The position numbers and the translations under genes were made by a program. From Corynebacterium amycolatum (GTDB lineage Bacteria > Actinomycetota > Actinomycetes > Mycobacteriales > Mycobacteriaceae), in assembly GCF_016889425.1 (NCBI RefSeq), contig NZ_CP069513.1:682001-746000 (forward strand): DNA of 64,000 nucleotides, written 5' to 3'. Position 1 is the first letter of the stretch; every line of letters starts with the position of its first letter. The notes beneath the pieces are model-generated. The model worked only from the letters and a program-made list of their open reading frames with translations. It was not told the DNA's origin and did not search any database. This document shows positions 26,259-44,935 of the stretch, piece after piece.

Positions 26259-27830
26259 CTACTTCTCCAATTCGCCGTTCTTCCGCGCGAGCAGCACCCC
26301 GCGGATACCGGCGTGGAAACCATCGCGCAGATTGACGCGCTGCGTCTCCGTCAGCGTGTATTCGTGCAGGGTTTCGCACGCAAACTGCAGCAGCGGACGA
26401 TCAATGTCCGGCGGCAGCCCACCACCAGAGAGCAAGTGGGCACTATCGCGCGCCTGCTCGTTCGCAATATTCTCGTACCACCAGTTCGCGTACTGCTGTC
26501 CCACATCGAACGGCGTCTGGAAACCCGCGGATGCCCACACCTCGTTCGGCAGGGGCACGTATCGACTACGCAGCTTCCTCCTTGGCGCCATCATCGAAGG
26601 ATTCGGCCGCGGGCTTGGTTTCGGTGGACTCGCGTTGGCACCGTCTTCGCTTGCCGACGGCTCCGTCGCCGACTCCCCACTGCCGGTTGCAGTCGACGAC
26701 GCGGAATCGGAGGCAGACGCGCTTGCATTCTCGGCTCCGATGTTGTTCGCAGTGTCGTTACCAGCCCCACTGCCAGTATTGACTGTCGCGCCGGGCATGG
26801 CCGCTGGAGAAGGCTGCGCTGGCTGCGCTGGCTGCGTTGGCGAGTCAGCCGAAACGCCCGAAGCAGCGGAATCCACCTGTGTAGCTTCCAAACCGCCGGT
26901 GCGCTCTACCTCAGCGCGGTGCTCAGCCTGCGCCGGGATTTCCCGGGCACCCATCTTAGCCGCGTGCTCGACTTCGTTGAACTTCGGCGAGTCGGCCTTG
27001 GCCGTCGGCGTGGCTGCGGCATTGTCTTCGCTGCGACAGTCGGAGTCGCGGTCAGCCGTGGGGGATGGCACAACGCGCTGGTCCTGCGGAACCTCCGGAG
27101 TGCCGGCCTCCGGCGAAGCAACGTCACCGTCGGCAGCGGAGGGAGTGTTCTCCGTGCCGTCGTCAAGCGAGTCCTCGCCCGGAGGAGTGATGCGCGTATC
27201 CGGTACGCAGGTGGCGCCGAGATCTTCGATTGGTTCGGCATCGCCCAGCGGCTTATTCGTGCGGACGACCGGTGGGATTGGACCCTCGAGGACATTGAGC
27301 TGCATGGCGTCGGCGAAGTCCTCGCGGGGATCGAGGATTGTCGTCGAATCGCAGGCATGGCGAAGTGCACCGGACATGGAGTCCCAGCCGAAGCCGTAGA
27401 GATGCACGCGCACACCGGCGGCCGAAGCCTCAGCGACGCCGGGCAGCATGTCCGCATCGCCCGAGACCAGCACGATATCGGAAACTTGGTTGCGCAGGCC
27501 GGCGACAACCATGTCTGCGACGAGTCGCGTATCGACGGCCTTCTGCGTCCGTCGGTCACCCCATTCAATGAGCTGACCTGCGCGCAGCTGCACACCATCA
27601 ATCGTGCGCAGTGAGCGCTGGTAACGATGCGGCCCCGACTCCGGGATGCCGTCGTACCAAAGTTGCCGCTGAACTGGCTGGTTCAGCTGCTGGTTAATCA
27701 TTCGGTCAAGGACACTAACTACTTCTCTAAGGTCGATTTCTAATTGCCCGCGGGCTCCGGTTTCCCACGAGTTGTAAAAGCTCGCCAGTAAATATGACGT
27801 ATCGACGAACACCAATGTGCGTTCAAGCAT
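26259..27830 (-). CDS. NYN-domain protein with long disordered linker
   Basis: 523 residues. The N-terminal 180 residues are a NYN (PIN-like) domain: LVFVDTSYLLASFY has the first acidic residue, RRTQKAVDTRLVADMV the second, and VLVSGDADMLPGVAEASAAG the third acidic group. These predict a metal-dependent RNase. About residues 185-410 are low complexity (Ser, Ala, Glu, Thr, Pro), likely disordered. The last 100 or so residues form a conserved-looking domain (RSRYVPLPNEVWASAGFQTP to the end) with many aromatic residues. The target RNA is unknown. The product is translated alone, and no antitoxin is adjacent. Confidence 0.82.
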   Translation of the reverse strand: MLERTLVFVDTSYLLASFYNSWETGARGQLEIDLREVVSVLDRMINQQLNQPVQRQLWYDGIPESGPHRYQRSLRTIDGVQLRAGQLIEWGDRRTQKAVDTRLVADMVVAGLRNQVSDIVLVSGDADMLPGVAEASAAGVRVHLYGFGWDSMSGALRHACDSTTILDPREDFADAMQLNVLEGPIPPVVRTNKPLGDAEPIEDLGATCVPDTRITPPGEDSLDDGTENTPSAADGDVASPEAGTPEVPQDQRVVPSPTADRDSDCRSEDNAAATPTAKADSPKFNEVEHAAKMGAREIPAQAEHRAEVERTGGLEATQVDSAASGVSADSPTQPAQPAQPSPAAMPGATVNTGSGAGNDTANNIGAENASASASDSASSTATGSGESATEPSASEDGANASPPKPSPRPNPSMMAPRRKLRSRYVPLPNEVWASAGFQTPFDVGQQYANWWYENIANEQARDSAHLLSGGGLPPDIDRPLLQFACETLHEYTLTETQRVNLRDGFHAGIRGVLLARKNGELEK

Positions 27831-27914
27831 GGCTCCTAATTCCTGATTCTTTATTAACTAAATAAGCAAACCGGTTACATCGACAAGGATGCCCGAATAA
27901 TTCATTCTATGCGC

Positions 27915-27926
27915 TAAACATGTTTA
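27915..27926. promoter_or_regulatory. Palindrome TAAACATGTTTA in the NYN/MFS divergent gap
   Basis: A perfect 12-bp palindrome about 85 bases before the NYN start and 165 bases before the MFS start. It is a possible operator but may be chance. Confidence 0.3.
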
Positions 27927-28091
27927 ACTTCAGGGACTATTCTTAATAAGCCGCATTGCTTTGACCGTTCTTCGCGGGTTGGCAGAAGTGCGAGCCGACG
28001 AGAAAACACCGATCAATTTAGGTATTGACGTGCAAAGAAATCACCCCGCGAAGAGTGCGACCACACAGGAGAAGGGGAGTTGCAAACAGGT

Positions 28092-29369
28092 ATGAGACGC
28101 TGGTTCGGCCTATTGGTTCTCATTACTGTGTTGGGGCAAGCGGTTTTCAACGGCGGTCGCGTGCTGCTTTCTTGGCGAGTCCTCGATTTTGGCGGTTCCG
28201 CCGCCACCGTCGGTTGGTTCACTGCCGCATTTTCACTTGTACCTCTTATTATTGCGCTTCCCGCCGGCAAGCTTGTCGACAGCCATCGTGCCACCGAAGT
28301 CATGTACTCCGGTCTCGTCGCCACCGTCATCGCTGCGGCAGTAATGGCGCTCTCGCCGAACCTACCTATTCTTCTGCTCGGCTACGTGGCCCTGGGTTTT
28401 GCCCACATGACCACGCTCATCGCCGCTCAAGGCATGGTTTCGCACCTGCGTGGCGGCGTCGCCGGGCTTGATAGCCTCTTTGCATACTTCACGCTTGGAA
28501 TCTCTGTCGGGCAGTTCCTCGGCATCGTCGGTGCGGGTCTGCTCACTCCCAACCACGACGGCAGCGCCATGACCGCCACCACTTCCGCGCTCTGGGCGAT
28601 GACGGGAATCGGTGCGATCGCCCTGGTCATCGGCTGGCCGGTCGCAACTGCTTATCGACGGCACGAAGCGAATGCAGCCGCCGAAGTGCAAGCTGCTAGC
28701 TCAACTGAGTATTCTCCGGCGTCGACTGTTAGCGACCGCAGCCGGATGGAGGAGAGGCGACCGGCGCAGGCCGAAGCCAGTGGCGCATCGGTCTTAAGCA
28801 TCCTGCGTATCGATGGCATGTCCAGCGCCATGGCTGTCTCAATTGCGGTCATCGTGGCCATTGACCTGTTGACGGCATATGTGCCGGTGCTGGGACGTGA
28901 ACTGGGCTTTAGTGTTGCCGAGGTGACGGCGATCCTTGGTGCGCGTAGTGGTCTTGCGATTATTTCCCGAGCCCTCATGCCGACTGTTTTGCGCAAAGCT
29001 AACCGCAATCGGGTCCTTATCATTGCAGTTTGTGCCGGTGTCCTGCCGCTTTTGGCAATGCCGTGGCTACAGAGTGCGTGGCTGATGGTTATCGCGGTTG
29101 GTATCTGTGGCTTGGCGTGGGGCTTTGTCATGCCTATGTCGATGACGTGGGTGAGCTCCCTGGTGGATGCCGAGGTGCGTGCTCAGGCGCTATCCATCCG
29201 GCTGATGGGTAACCGCTTGGCGCAGGTCATCCTGCCGCCGGTTGCTGGTTTGGGTGCTACCGCGATGGGTGCGGGCAGCGTGTTTCTGGGGGCGGGTGCG
29301 CTGATGGGTGTCGCGTCTGCCACTGCTTGGCGACGACTCGCAGGTGACAAGGCGGCTCTGACTAAGTAA
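28092..29369 (+). CDS. Major facilitator superfamily transporter
   Basis: 425 residues with about twelve hydrophobic segments. Between the first halves lies the loop LPAGKLVDSHRATEV, the motif A-like region of MFS drug and metabolite efflux pumps. A central cytosolic loop of about 45 residues is rich in Glu, Ala and Arg. The substrate is unknown. The start could be the ATG at 28092 or the in-frame TTG at 28080. AGGAG at 28067 suits the TTG better by spacing, while the later GGGGAG suits the ATG. Confidence 0.87.
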   Translation: MRRWFGLLVLITVLGQAVFNGGRVLLSWRVLDFGGSAATVGWFTAAFSLVPLIIALPAGKLVDSHRATEVMYSGLVATVIAAAVMALSPNLPILLLGYVALGFAHMTTLIAAQGMVSHLRGGVAGLDSLFAYFTLGISVGQFLGIVGAGLLTPNHDGSAMTATTSALWAMTGIGAIALVIGWPVATAYRRHEANAAAEVQAASSTEYSPASTVSDRSRMEERRPAQAEASGASVLSILRIDGMSSAMAVSIAVIVAIDLLTAYVPVLGRELGFSVAEVTAILGARSGLAIISRALMPTVLRKANRNRVLIIAVCAGVLPLLAMPWLQSAWLMVIAVGICGLAWGFVMPMSMTWVSSLVDAEVRAQALSIRLMGNRLAQVILPPVAGLGATAMGAGSVFLGAGALMGVASATAWRRLAGDKAALTK

Positions 29370-29477
29370 TTGGTCGGTTGCTGAGTTGCTGACAAGTAGC
29401 GACCGAGCCTTAGGAAGTCTCTGATTTGGCGTACGGGGTTAACTAAAGTGAATTGTTTTCATGGTTCTACCAGCGGA

Positions 29478-29507
29478 TTCGCTTAAATAAGGGCGTGTGT
29501 GTAATGT
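29478..29507 (+). promoter_or_regulatory. rrn operon 1 upstream promoter (P1)
   Basis: TTCGCT (29478-29483) lies 18 bases from TAATGT (29502-29507). The same arrangement, TTCGCG-18-TAATGT, occurs before operon 2, although the surrounding sequence differs. The conservation supports the call. Confidence 0.55.
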
Positions 29508-29600
29508 ATTCAGAGGTCAGCGCGGCCAGGCAGTTTATGTGTTTGGTTGGCTGATGTGGGGGAAATGTTTTCGTGCGGTTAGCCGCTGGGAGTCGTTGGT

Positions 29601-29630
29601 TTGACTTTCTGGTTAATTGTTTGTTAATGT
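29601..29630 (+). promoter_or_regulatory. rrn operon 1 downstream promoter (P2)
   Basis: TTGACT (29601-29606) lies 17 or 18 bases from TTAATGT (29624-29630). Operon 2 has TTGACT-17-TAAAGT at the same distance from the start of the repeated block. Confidence 0.65.
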
Positions 29631-29690
29631 TTTCTCTCGCTGCTCGCGGGGTGGCTGCTGCTTGGTTGTGGTGGTTGTTTTGTGGGTGTG

Positions 29691-29716
29691 TGTTGTGTGA
29701 GAACTCAATAGTGTGC
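29691..29716 (+). promoter_or_regulatory. rrn leader boxA-like antitermination site, operon 1
   Basis: The segment TGTGTGAGAACTCAATAG in the leader matches the actinobacterial rrn boxA-type element. A related sequence recurs in the 16S-23S spacer. It probably loads the Nus antitermination complex. Confidence 0.6.
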
Positions 29717-30066
29717 CGATGTACTAACTAATACTTTTTTGGGAAAGTGCTTGTTTGGTTGTCGTTTGCGTGTGTGTTGCTGGTGGGTGCCGGGGCCTTT
29801 GTTTGTTTTGGGTCCTTTTGTGCTTGCGGGTGATGGATTGCGTGGCGGCGCCTTGTTTGGGTGCTTTTCGCGTGGTTTTTTCATTTGTGGGAAAGATCAT
29901 GGTTTTGTTCCTTTTTCTTTTGGCCTCGTCGGTTCGGGAGAGGGAACGTTTTTTGGATAACGGCCAGGCCGCATGCAATTGGTGTTGTGTGTGGTGGTTG
30001 TTTGTTTTGTTTTTGTCAGGTTTTTGGGCCTTTCATTGTTTTGTGATTCTTCTGATTTGAAGGGTT

Positions 30067-35070
<5,004 letters not shown>

Positions 35071-35170
35071 TGTGAAAAATTAGGGTTTTTGCTCGCGTCT
35101 ACTGTTCAGTGTCTGGCATGACACCACCCACCCGAAGTTTTGTGGTGGGGTTGGTTGTTGCCTGGTTTTT

Positions 35171-35288
35171 GTCGGTGGTGTTAGCGGTGGGGTCACGCCC
35201 GGTCCCATTCCGAACCCGGAAGCTAAGTCCACCAGCGCCGATGGTACTGCACTCGGGAGGGTGTGGGAGAGTAGGTCGCCGCCGGCAT
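35171..35288 (+). rRNA. 5S ribosomal RNA, operon 1
   Basis: About 118 bases from GTCGGTGGTGTTAGCGGTGG to GGTCGCCGCCGGCAT, with the conserved CCCGGTCCCATTCCGAACCC loop. The ends are estimated to a few bases. Confidence 0.95.
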
Positions 35289-35378
35289 GAATATTTTTTG
35301 TTTGTGGGTCGTGGTTGCTCCCCTTTGTTGTTGTGGGGTGGTGGCTGCGGCCCGCTTTTGTTTTACCCACAAGTAAAC

Positions 35379-35824
35379 AACATTCAATCGATAGATGTCG
35401 TAGCTTATGTTTCGGTGATAGCCATTGATTTTGCTTGGTGGTGGGTATTTGGAAGGGGCCCGGTGCGCAGTAGACCGGTCGCGGAGGCTCCTCGAATTCT
35501 GGCACTTAGCTTGTTGGTGTGTGCGATTCATCTATTGCACTTCTGTGACTATCACCGCCACTTATCCCTACATACTGATACCTCGGTCTCAATTGAGGCT
35601 TTATTACCAAGCTGTCCAAATAGAGAGACATACGCTTACTTAGTAGTCAGCTCTGATTTTCGACTCGTACCTACGAGATGCTGTGGCGGCTTCCTCGATC
35701 GCGCCAAAAGAAAATCCCGTATAGGTGAGGTATTGCCTGCGCCCATACGGGAGGGTGTCGTATTTAGTTAGGTTAGCCCTGTCTGGGATTAAGCTATGCA
35801 GTCGCGCTAATCAAAGTACCGAGG
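35379..35824. other. Unique spacer between rrn operon 1 and the permease
   Basis: 446 bases with no convincing gene. A reading frame on the plus strand crosses it from the 5S side but has no coding character. The only clear structure is the permease terminator at 35706-35752. Confidence 0.5.
35706..35752 (-). terminator. Terminator after the NCS2 permease
   Basis: On the minus strand CCCGTATGGG and CCTATACGGG form a stem around a 16-base loop, followed by ATTTTCTTTT, about 75 bases past the permease stop. Confidence 0.7.
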
Positions 35825-37273
35825 TTAGTTATTACTGCTCGGCTTAGCCGACGGGACGTCTCCGTAGCCGTCGTGGTCCTTATCTTCCGAGTTAATACCT
35901 CCGCGGAAGGTGTCGTGAGCACTCGGAGTAACGGCGTGCGGTGCACGGTCGGCGGTGTTGAACAAAAGATTCAAGATGATAGCAGCGACGGAACCTACGC
36001 AGATACCTGAAGCCATAAACGTTTGCGCCCATGCCGGTAGTCCGGAGAATAGTTCGGGCGATACAGCAGGAAGTAATGCCAATGCCAACGGAATACCCAC
36101 GACAATCACGTTGGATTCAGTGAACTTAACCTTGGATAGAGTGCGGACGCCCGATGCTGCGACCATACCGAACAAGGCAATACCGGCACCTCCCAAAACT
36201 GGAGCTGGGATAGCGGCAACGAGAGCGGCCGTCTTTGGAATCAAACCCAGAATCAGCAGCATTCCACCTGCAGCTGCGGTAACCCATCGGGAACGTACGC
36301 CCGTGATGGATAGGACGCCAATGTTCTGGGCAAACGCCGTGTATTGGAAGGTATTGAAAATACCGCCAATTACGGTCGCAGCACCGTCGGCACGCAGTGT
36401 GTCGGCAATACGGTGATTATCAATCTCGGATTCGGTAATCTCGCCGATTGCAAGTACGTCGCCAGTCGCTTCGACCATAGTCACAAGCGAAACAATGCAC
36501 ATGGCAAATACAGCGGAGAGGACGAATTCAGGCATGCCAAAGTAGAATGGATGCGTCAACCCGAAGACTGGTGAGTCCTTAGTTCCAGACCAATCCACCA
36601 TTCCCAATGGAATGCATAGCAGCAATCCGGAGATCATGCCCACTAGAACGGCAATGCGGGCGAGCCATTCTGGTGCCCATCGCTCAATACTGAGAATTAA
36701 GGCCAACACAAACGCAGCTACTGCCAAGTTTTGAGGTGCGCCGAAATCTGGAGTGTCCTTGACTTCAGCACCGCCACCAACCCAGTCGGCTGCGACTGGC
36801 ATAAGCGTCGTGCCGATAATCAATAGCACCGTGCCAGTGACCAACGGCGGAAATAGGCGTAGAAGCGACGCAAAAAGCGGTGCAAAGAGCATCATGAAAA
36901 TGCCCGATGCAATCACCGAACCGTAGATTGCGGGTACGCCGTATTGCGATCCGATAGTAACCATCGGAATCGCGGCAGAGAAGGTACAGCCCTGAATCAG
37001 TGGTAGTCGCACACCAAATCGCCAAATACCCACCGACTGTACGATGGTGGCGATGCCTGCAACAAACAGGTCCGCAGCAATTAGGTGCGGAATATCGGAT
37101 GGGGACATACGCCCGGCATCCACAAGTGCCCAGCCCACGAAAAGCGGGACTGCCACCGCGCCTGCATACGCGGCGAGCACATGTTGAAAGCCGAGTACAA
37201 GCAGTTTCACATGGCCCGGATACTCATCGACCGGATGAACCGTCTGAGTATCGGTCTTCGTTGATGTAGTCAC
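35825..37273 (-). CDS. NCS2-family purine (xanthine/uric acid-type) permease
   Basis: A 482-residue polytopic protein with about twelve to fourteen hydrophobic segments. The N-terminal block GFQHVLAAYAGAVAVPLFVG and the family signature QNIGVLSITGVRSRWVTAAA identify the nucleobase:cation symporter-2 family. The Q-N-x-G-x4-T-G form is seen in bacterial xanthine/urate carriers. It lies alone, on the opposite strand, between the two direct rrn repeats, a position that would lose it by recombination between them. No purine riboswitch was recognised upstream. Confidence 0.88.
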   Translation of the reverse strand: MTTSTKTDTQTVHPVDEYPGHVKLLVLGFQHVLAAYAGAVAVPLFVGWALVDAGRMSPSDIPHLIAADLFVAGIATIVQSVGIWRFGVRLPLIQGCTFSAAIPMVTIGSQYGVPAIYGSVIASGIFMMLFAPLFASLLRLFPPLVTGTVLLIIGTTLMPVAADWVGGGAEVKDTPDFGAPQNLAVAAFVLALILSIERWAPEWLARIAVLVGMISGLLLCIPLGMVDWSGTKDSPVFGLTHPFYFGMPEFVLSAVFAMCIVSLVTMVEATGDVLAIGEITESEIDNHRIADTLRADGAATVIGGIFNTFQYTAFAQNIGVLSITGVRSRWVTAAAGGMLLILGLIPKTAALVAAIPAPVLGGAGIALFGMVAASGVRTLSKVKFTESNVIVVGIPLALALLPAVSPELFSGLPAWAQTFMASGICVGSVAAIILNLLFNTADRAPHAVTPSAHDTFRGGINSEDKDHDGYGDVPSAKPSSNN

Positions 37274-37511
37274 AGTTCGACTTTAGTTCCCTAGTCCAGG
37301 TTTTCCTCACTGGAGCTTTCTATTGGGGTGGTTTCGCTCCATCTCGCTTTACGACGAGGCGATCGGGCCACGCCACTTTGCTGAGATAACTCGTGAGTGT
37401 GCGTGGGAGGCCACTGAACGAATGCATTGCGGAACAGCTTTAAGCGAGACTCTAGGGTTATGGTTTTCTATTAGCTCGGAAATACACTAGAAAGGCCTTG
37501 TGACCTGCAGG

Positions 37512-37541
37512 TTCGCGTTATGTGTGAAGTGTGTGTAATGT
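37512..37541 (+). promoter_or_regulatory. rrn operon 2 upstream promoter (P1)
   Basis: TTCGCG (37512-37517), 18 bases, then TAATGT (37536-37541), followed by a GGTCAGCGCG stretch also seen after P1 of operon 1. Confidence 0.55.
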
Positions 37542-37622
37542 AGCCGGGGTCAGCGCGACAGGGCGATGTGATTGCTTGTTGTGGTGATGTGGGGGAGAGT
37601 TTACTTTGTATTCACGGTCGGT

Positions 37623-37651
37623 TTGACTTGTGTTTGTAGTGAAGGTAAAGT
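37623..37651 (+). promoter_or_regulatory. rrn operon 2 downstream promoter (P2)
   Basis: TTGACT (37623-37628), 17 bases, then TAAAGT (37646-37651), immediately before the repeated block. Confidence 0.7.
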
Positions 37652-37711
37652 CTTCTTTTGCTGCTCGCGGGGTGGCTGCTGCTTGGTTGTGGTGGTTGTT
37701 TTGTGGGTGTG

Positions 37712-37737
37712 TGTTGTGTGAGAACTCAATAGTGTGC
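37712..37737 (+). promoter_or_regulatory. rrn leader boxA-like antitermination site, operon 2
   Basis: The same sequence as in the operon 1 leader (TGTGTGAGAACTCAATAG core). Confidence 0.6.
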
Positions 37738-38084
37738 CGATGTACTAACTAATACTTTTTTGGGAAAGTGCTTGTTTGGTTGTCGTTTGCGTGTGTGTTG
37801 CTGGTGGGTGCCGGGGCCTTTGTTTGTTTTGGGTCCTTTTGTGCTTGCGGGTGATGGATTGCGTGGCGGCGCCTTGTTTGGGTGCTTTTCGCGTGGTTTT
37901 TTCATTTGTGGGAAAGATCATGGTTTTGTTCCTTTTTCTTTTGGCCTCGTCGGTTCGGGAGAGGGAACGTTTTTTGGATAACGGCCAGGCCGCGCACTGT
38001 TGTGGTGTGTGGTGGTTGTTTGTTTTGTTTTTGTCAGGTTTTTGGGCCTTTCATTGTTTTGTGATTCTTCTGATTTGAAGGGTT

Positions 38085-43090
<5,006 letters not shown>

Positions 43091-43190
43091 TGTGAAAAAT
43101 TAGGGTTTTTGCTCGCGTCTACTGTTCAGTGTCTGGCATGACACCACCCACCCGAAGTTTTGTGGTGGGGTTGGTTGTTGCCTGGTTTTT

Positions 43191-43308
43191 GTCGGTGGTG
43201 TTAGCGGTGGGGTCACGCCCGGTCCCATTCCGAACCCGGAAGCTAAGTCCACCAGCGCCGATGGTACTGCACTCGGGAGGGTGTGGGAGAGTAGGTCGCC
43301 GCCGGCAT
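43191..43308 (+). rRNA. 5S ribosomal RNA, operon 2
   Basis: About 118 bases, the same sequence as the operon 1 copy, at an offset of 8020. Confidence 0.95.
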
Positions 43309-43519
43309 GAATATTTTTTGTTTGTGGGTCGTGGTTGCTCCCCTTTGTTGTTGTGGGGTGGTGGCTGCGGCCCGCTTTTGTTTTACCCACAAGTAAACGA
43401 CATAAACTAGCGTAAGTGTTTTAACACTGTATCTTTTTGTCGGCATGTTTATTCCCATACAGCACTCTTGGTCGGCGCCGTTTTAATTGCCTGAACCAGT
43501 CAGCTGTATCTTGGAAATC

Positions 43520-44290
43520 ATGCGAGTGGGAATCGTGACTGGAGCATCTCGTGGCATAGGTGCCGTCTTCGCCGATAGGCTCGGGCAGCTACGTCCAGAC
43601 CTAGATGAAATCTGGTGTATCTCTCGTAGCTACAACGATGATCCTTCCAGCGAGGCCGCTGAACACTCTAGGACCCAAGGTCCGCGTCTTCGATATCTTC
43701 GTCTAGACCAGTCCGATGATGATTTTGGCGATAGGCTCCGGAATCGTGTTGAGCGCCATCACGCGACGATAGTTTATTTAATCCTCAATGCCGCGTACGC
43801 GAATTATGGCGATGTTAATACCCAGGATTTTTCGCGGGCTGATCAAATGATACAGATGAATATTCGCGGAACGGTCGCAGCGGTTTACTCTCTAAACGAT
43901 CTATTCGAAGAGAATGGCCACATTATTCTGGTTTCGTCGATCTCTGCTGTAGCACCAACTCCAGGGCTCGCAGTGTACACAGCGTCGAAGGCGTTTATTC
44001 GGCATTGGGGTATCAGCCTTAGGGATGAATTAAAGCCTAATGGTGTAACTGTAACTATTTGCTACCCGGGAAAGGTTAAGACCAAGGCGCTCCGGGACGT
44101 CGTGAAGCAGGCGAAGTCGGTGAAGTTGCGTCTTATGCCTGATCAGAATCTCAGTTATCTGGTGGAGGGCACGTTACGTGCAGCGGAGAGCGACCGAGCG
44201 GAGGTCGCACCCGGTCTATATGGTCTGGTGATGGCTCTATTTAAGGCTGTGCCGAAACGTGTGGTGGCTCGATTCGCGCGGTTAGTTTGA
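43520..44290 (+). CDS. SDR-family oxidoreductase
   Basis: A 256-residue short-chain dehydrogenase/reductase. The cofactor motif TGASRGIG is at the N-terminus, LNAAYANYG replaces the usual NNAG, and the catalytic set is SSIS then YTASKAF (YxxxK). The substrate is unknown; the family form is close to DltE/YdfG-like general reductases. I chose the ATG giving MRVGIVTGASRG. An upstream TTG in frame would add eleven residues. The gene follows the 5S of operon 2 by about 210 bases. Confidence 0.87.
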   Translation: MRVGIVTGASRGIGAVFADRLGQLRPDLDEIWCISRSYNDDPSSEAAEHSRTQGPRLRYLRLDQSDDDFGDRLRNRVERHHATIVYLILNAAYANYGDVNTQDFSRADQMIQMNIRGTVAAVYSLNDLFEENGHIILVSSISAVAPTPGLAVYTASKAFIRHWGISLRDELKPNGVTVTICYPGKVKTKALRDVVKQAKSVKLRLMPDQNLSYLVEGTLRAAESDRAEVAPGLYGLVMALFKAVPKRVVARFARLV

Positions 44291-44380
44291 GGCCCTCTAG
44301 TTTCGCGGTATCAAACTTTCGTTTAACCCCCTGGGTTTAGTCCATGTAGAAGCCAGTGTTTTCTGAGTAGGCTACGAAGT

Positions 44381-44824
44381 ATGCGTAAGTTATTCACAGC
44401 CGCTTCGGTCTACCTCGGTCTTGGTCTGTTTTCTGGCGTTTTCTATCGTGAATTTACCCGTGCGATGGATTTTGGCGATAAAACGCAGCTCAATACGCTG
44501 CACACGCATTTCCTTGTCCTTGGCACGATCTTTTTCTTGGTTGCGCTGGCATTGGATGGTCAATTCAATATTTCAGCTGTCAAGGGCTTTGATCGCTGGT
44601 TCATTGTTCAGAATGTCGGCATTGTTTGGACGATCGGCATGATGGTGGCAAACGGTATTGTCCACGTTGTTTCAGGCCCGGAGGCCTGGGGTCCGATGTA
44701 CTCGGGAATTGCAGGACTCGGCCACATTATCCTGACGGTTGGCTTTGTGTGGTTCTTTATGCTTCTCAATAAGGCGCTGAAGAATCGTGAACGCGTGGAT
44801 CGCAAGGCCAACGCAGCCGTATAA
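44381..44824 (+). CDS. DUF2871 family membrane protein
   Basis: 147 residues with four hydrophobic segments (near 5-22, 40-60, 77-97 and 105-128). The segments FYREFTRAM and LNTLHTHFLVLGTIFF fit DUF2871. The histidines HTH in the second segment are conserved-looking. The function is unknown. A strong hairpin follows. Confidence 0.85.
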   Translation: MRKLFTAASVYLGLGLFSGVFYREFTRAMDFGDKTQLNTLHTHFLVLGTIFFLVALALDGQFNISAVKGFDRWFIVQNVGIVWTIGMMVANGIVHVVSGPEAWGPMYSGIAGLGHIILTVGFVWFFMLLNKALKNRERVDRKANAAV

Positions 44825-44886
44825 ATTTCCAGTGGAAATGCGTGAGTCGGATAGCTGATACCGCCTAGGCGATAAGGCGAAATAAA

Positions 44887-44923
44887 ACCCCGTGCAGAAA
44901 CTATATCTGCGCGGGGTGCTTTC
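44887..44923. terminator. Bidirectional terminator, DUF2871 gene / FtsX permease
   Basis: A 12-bp stem ACCCCGTGCAGA/TCTGCGCGGGGT (44887-44898, 44906-44917) with a 7-base loop between convergent genes. TTTC lies on the plus side and TTTTATTT on the minus side. Confidence 0.85.
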
Positions 44924-44935
44924 ATATAGCGGCGA

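Noticed and set aside
26313..27614. Long plus-strand frames opposite the NYN gene
   Set aside because: They lie opposite a gene with a clear NYN domain and have Arg/Ala/Trp-biased text typical of shadow frames.
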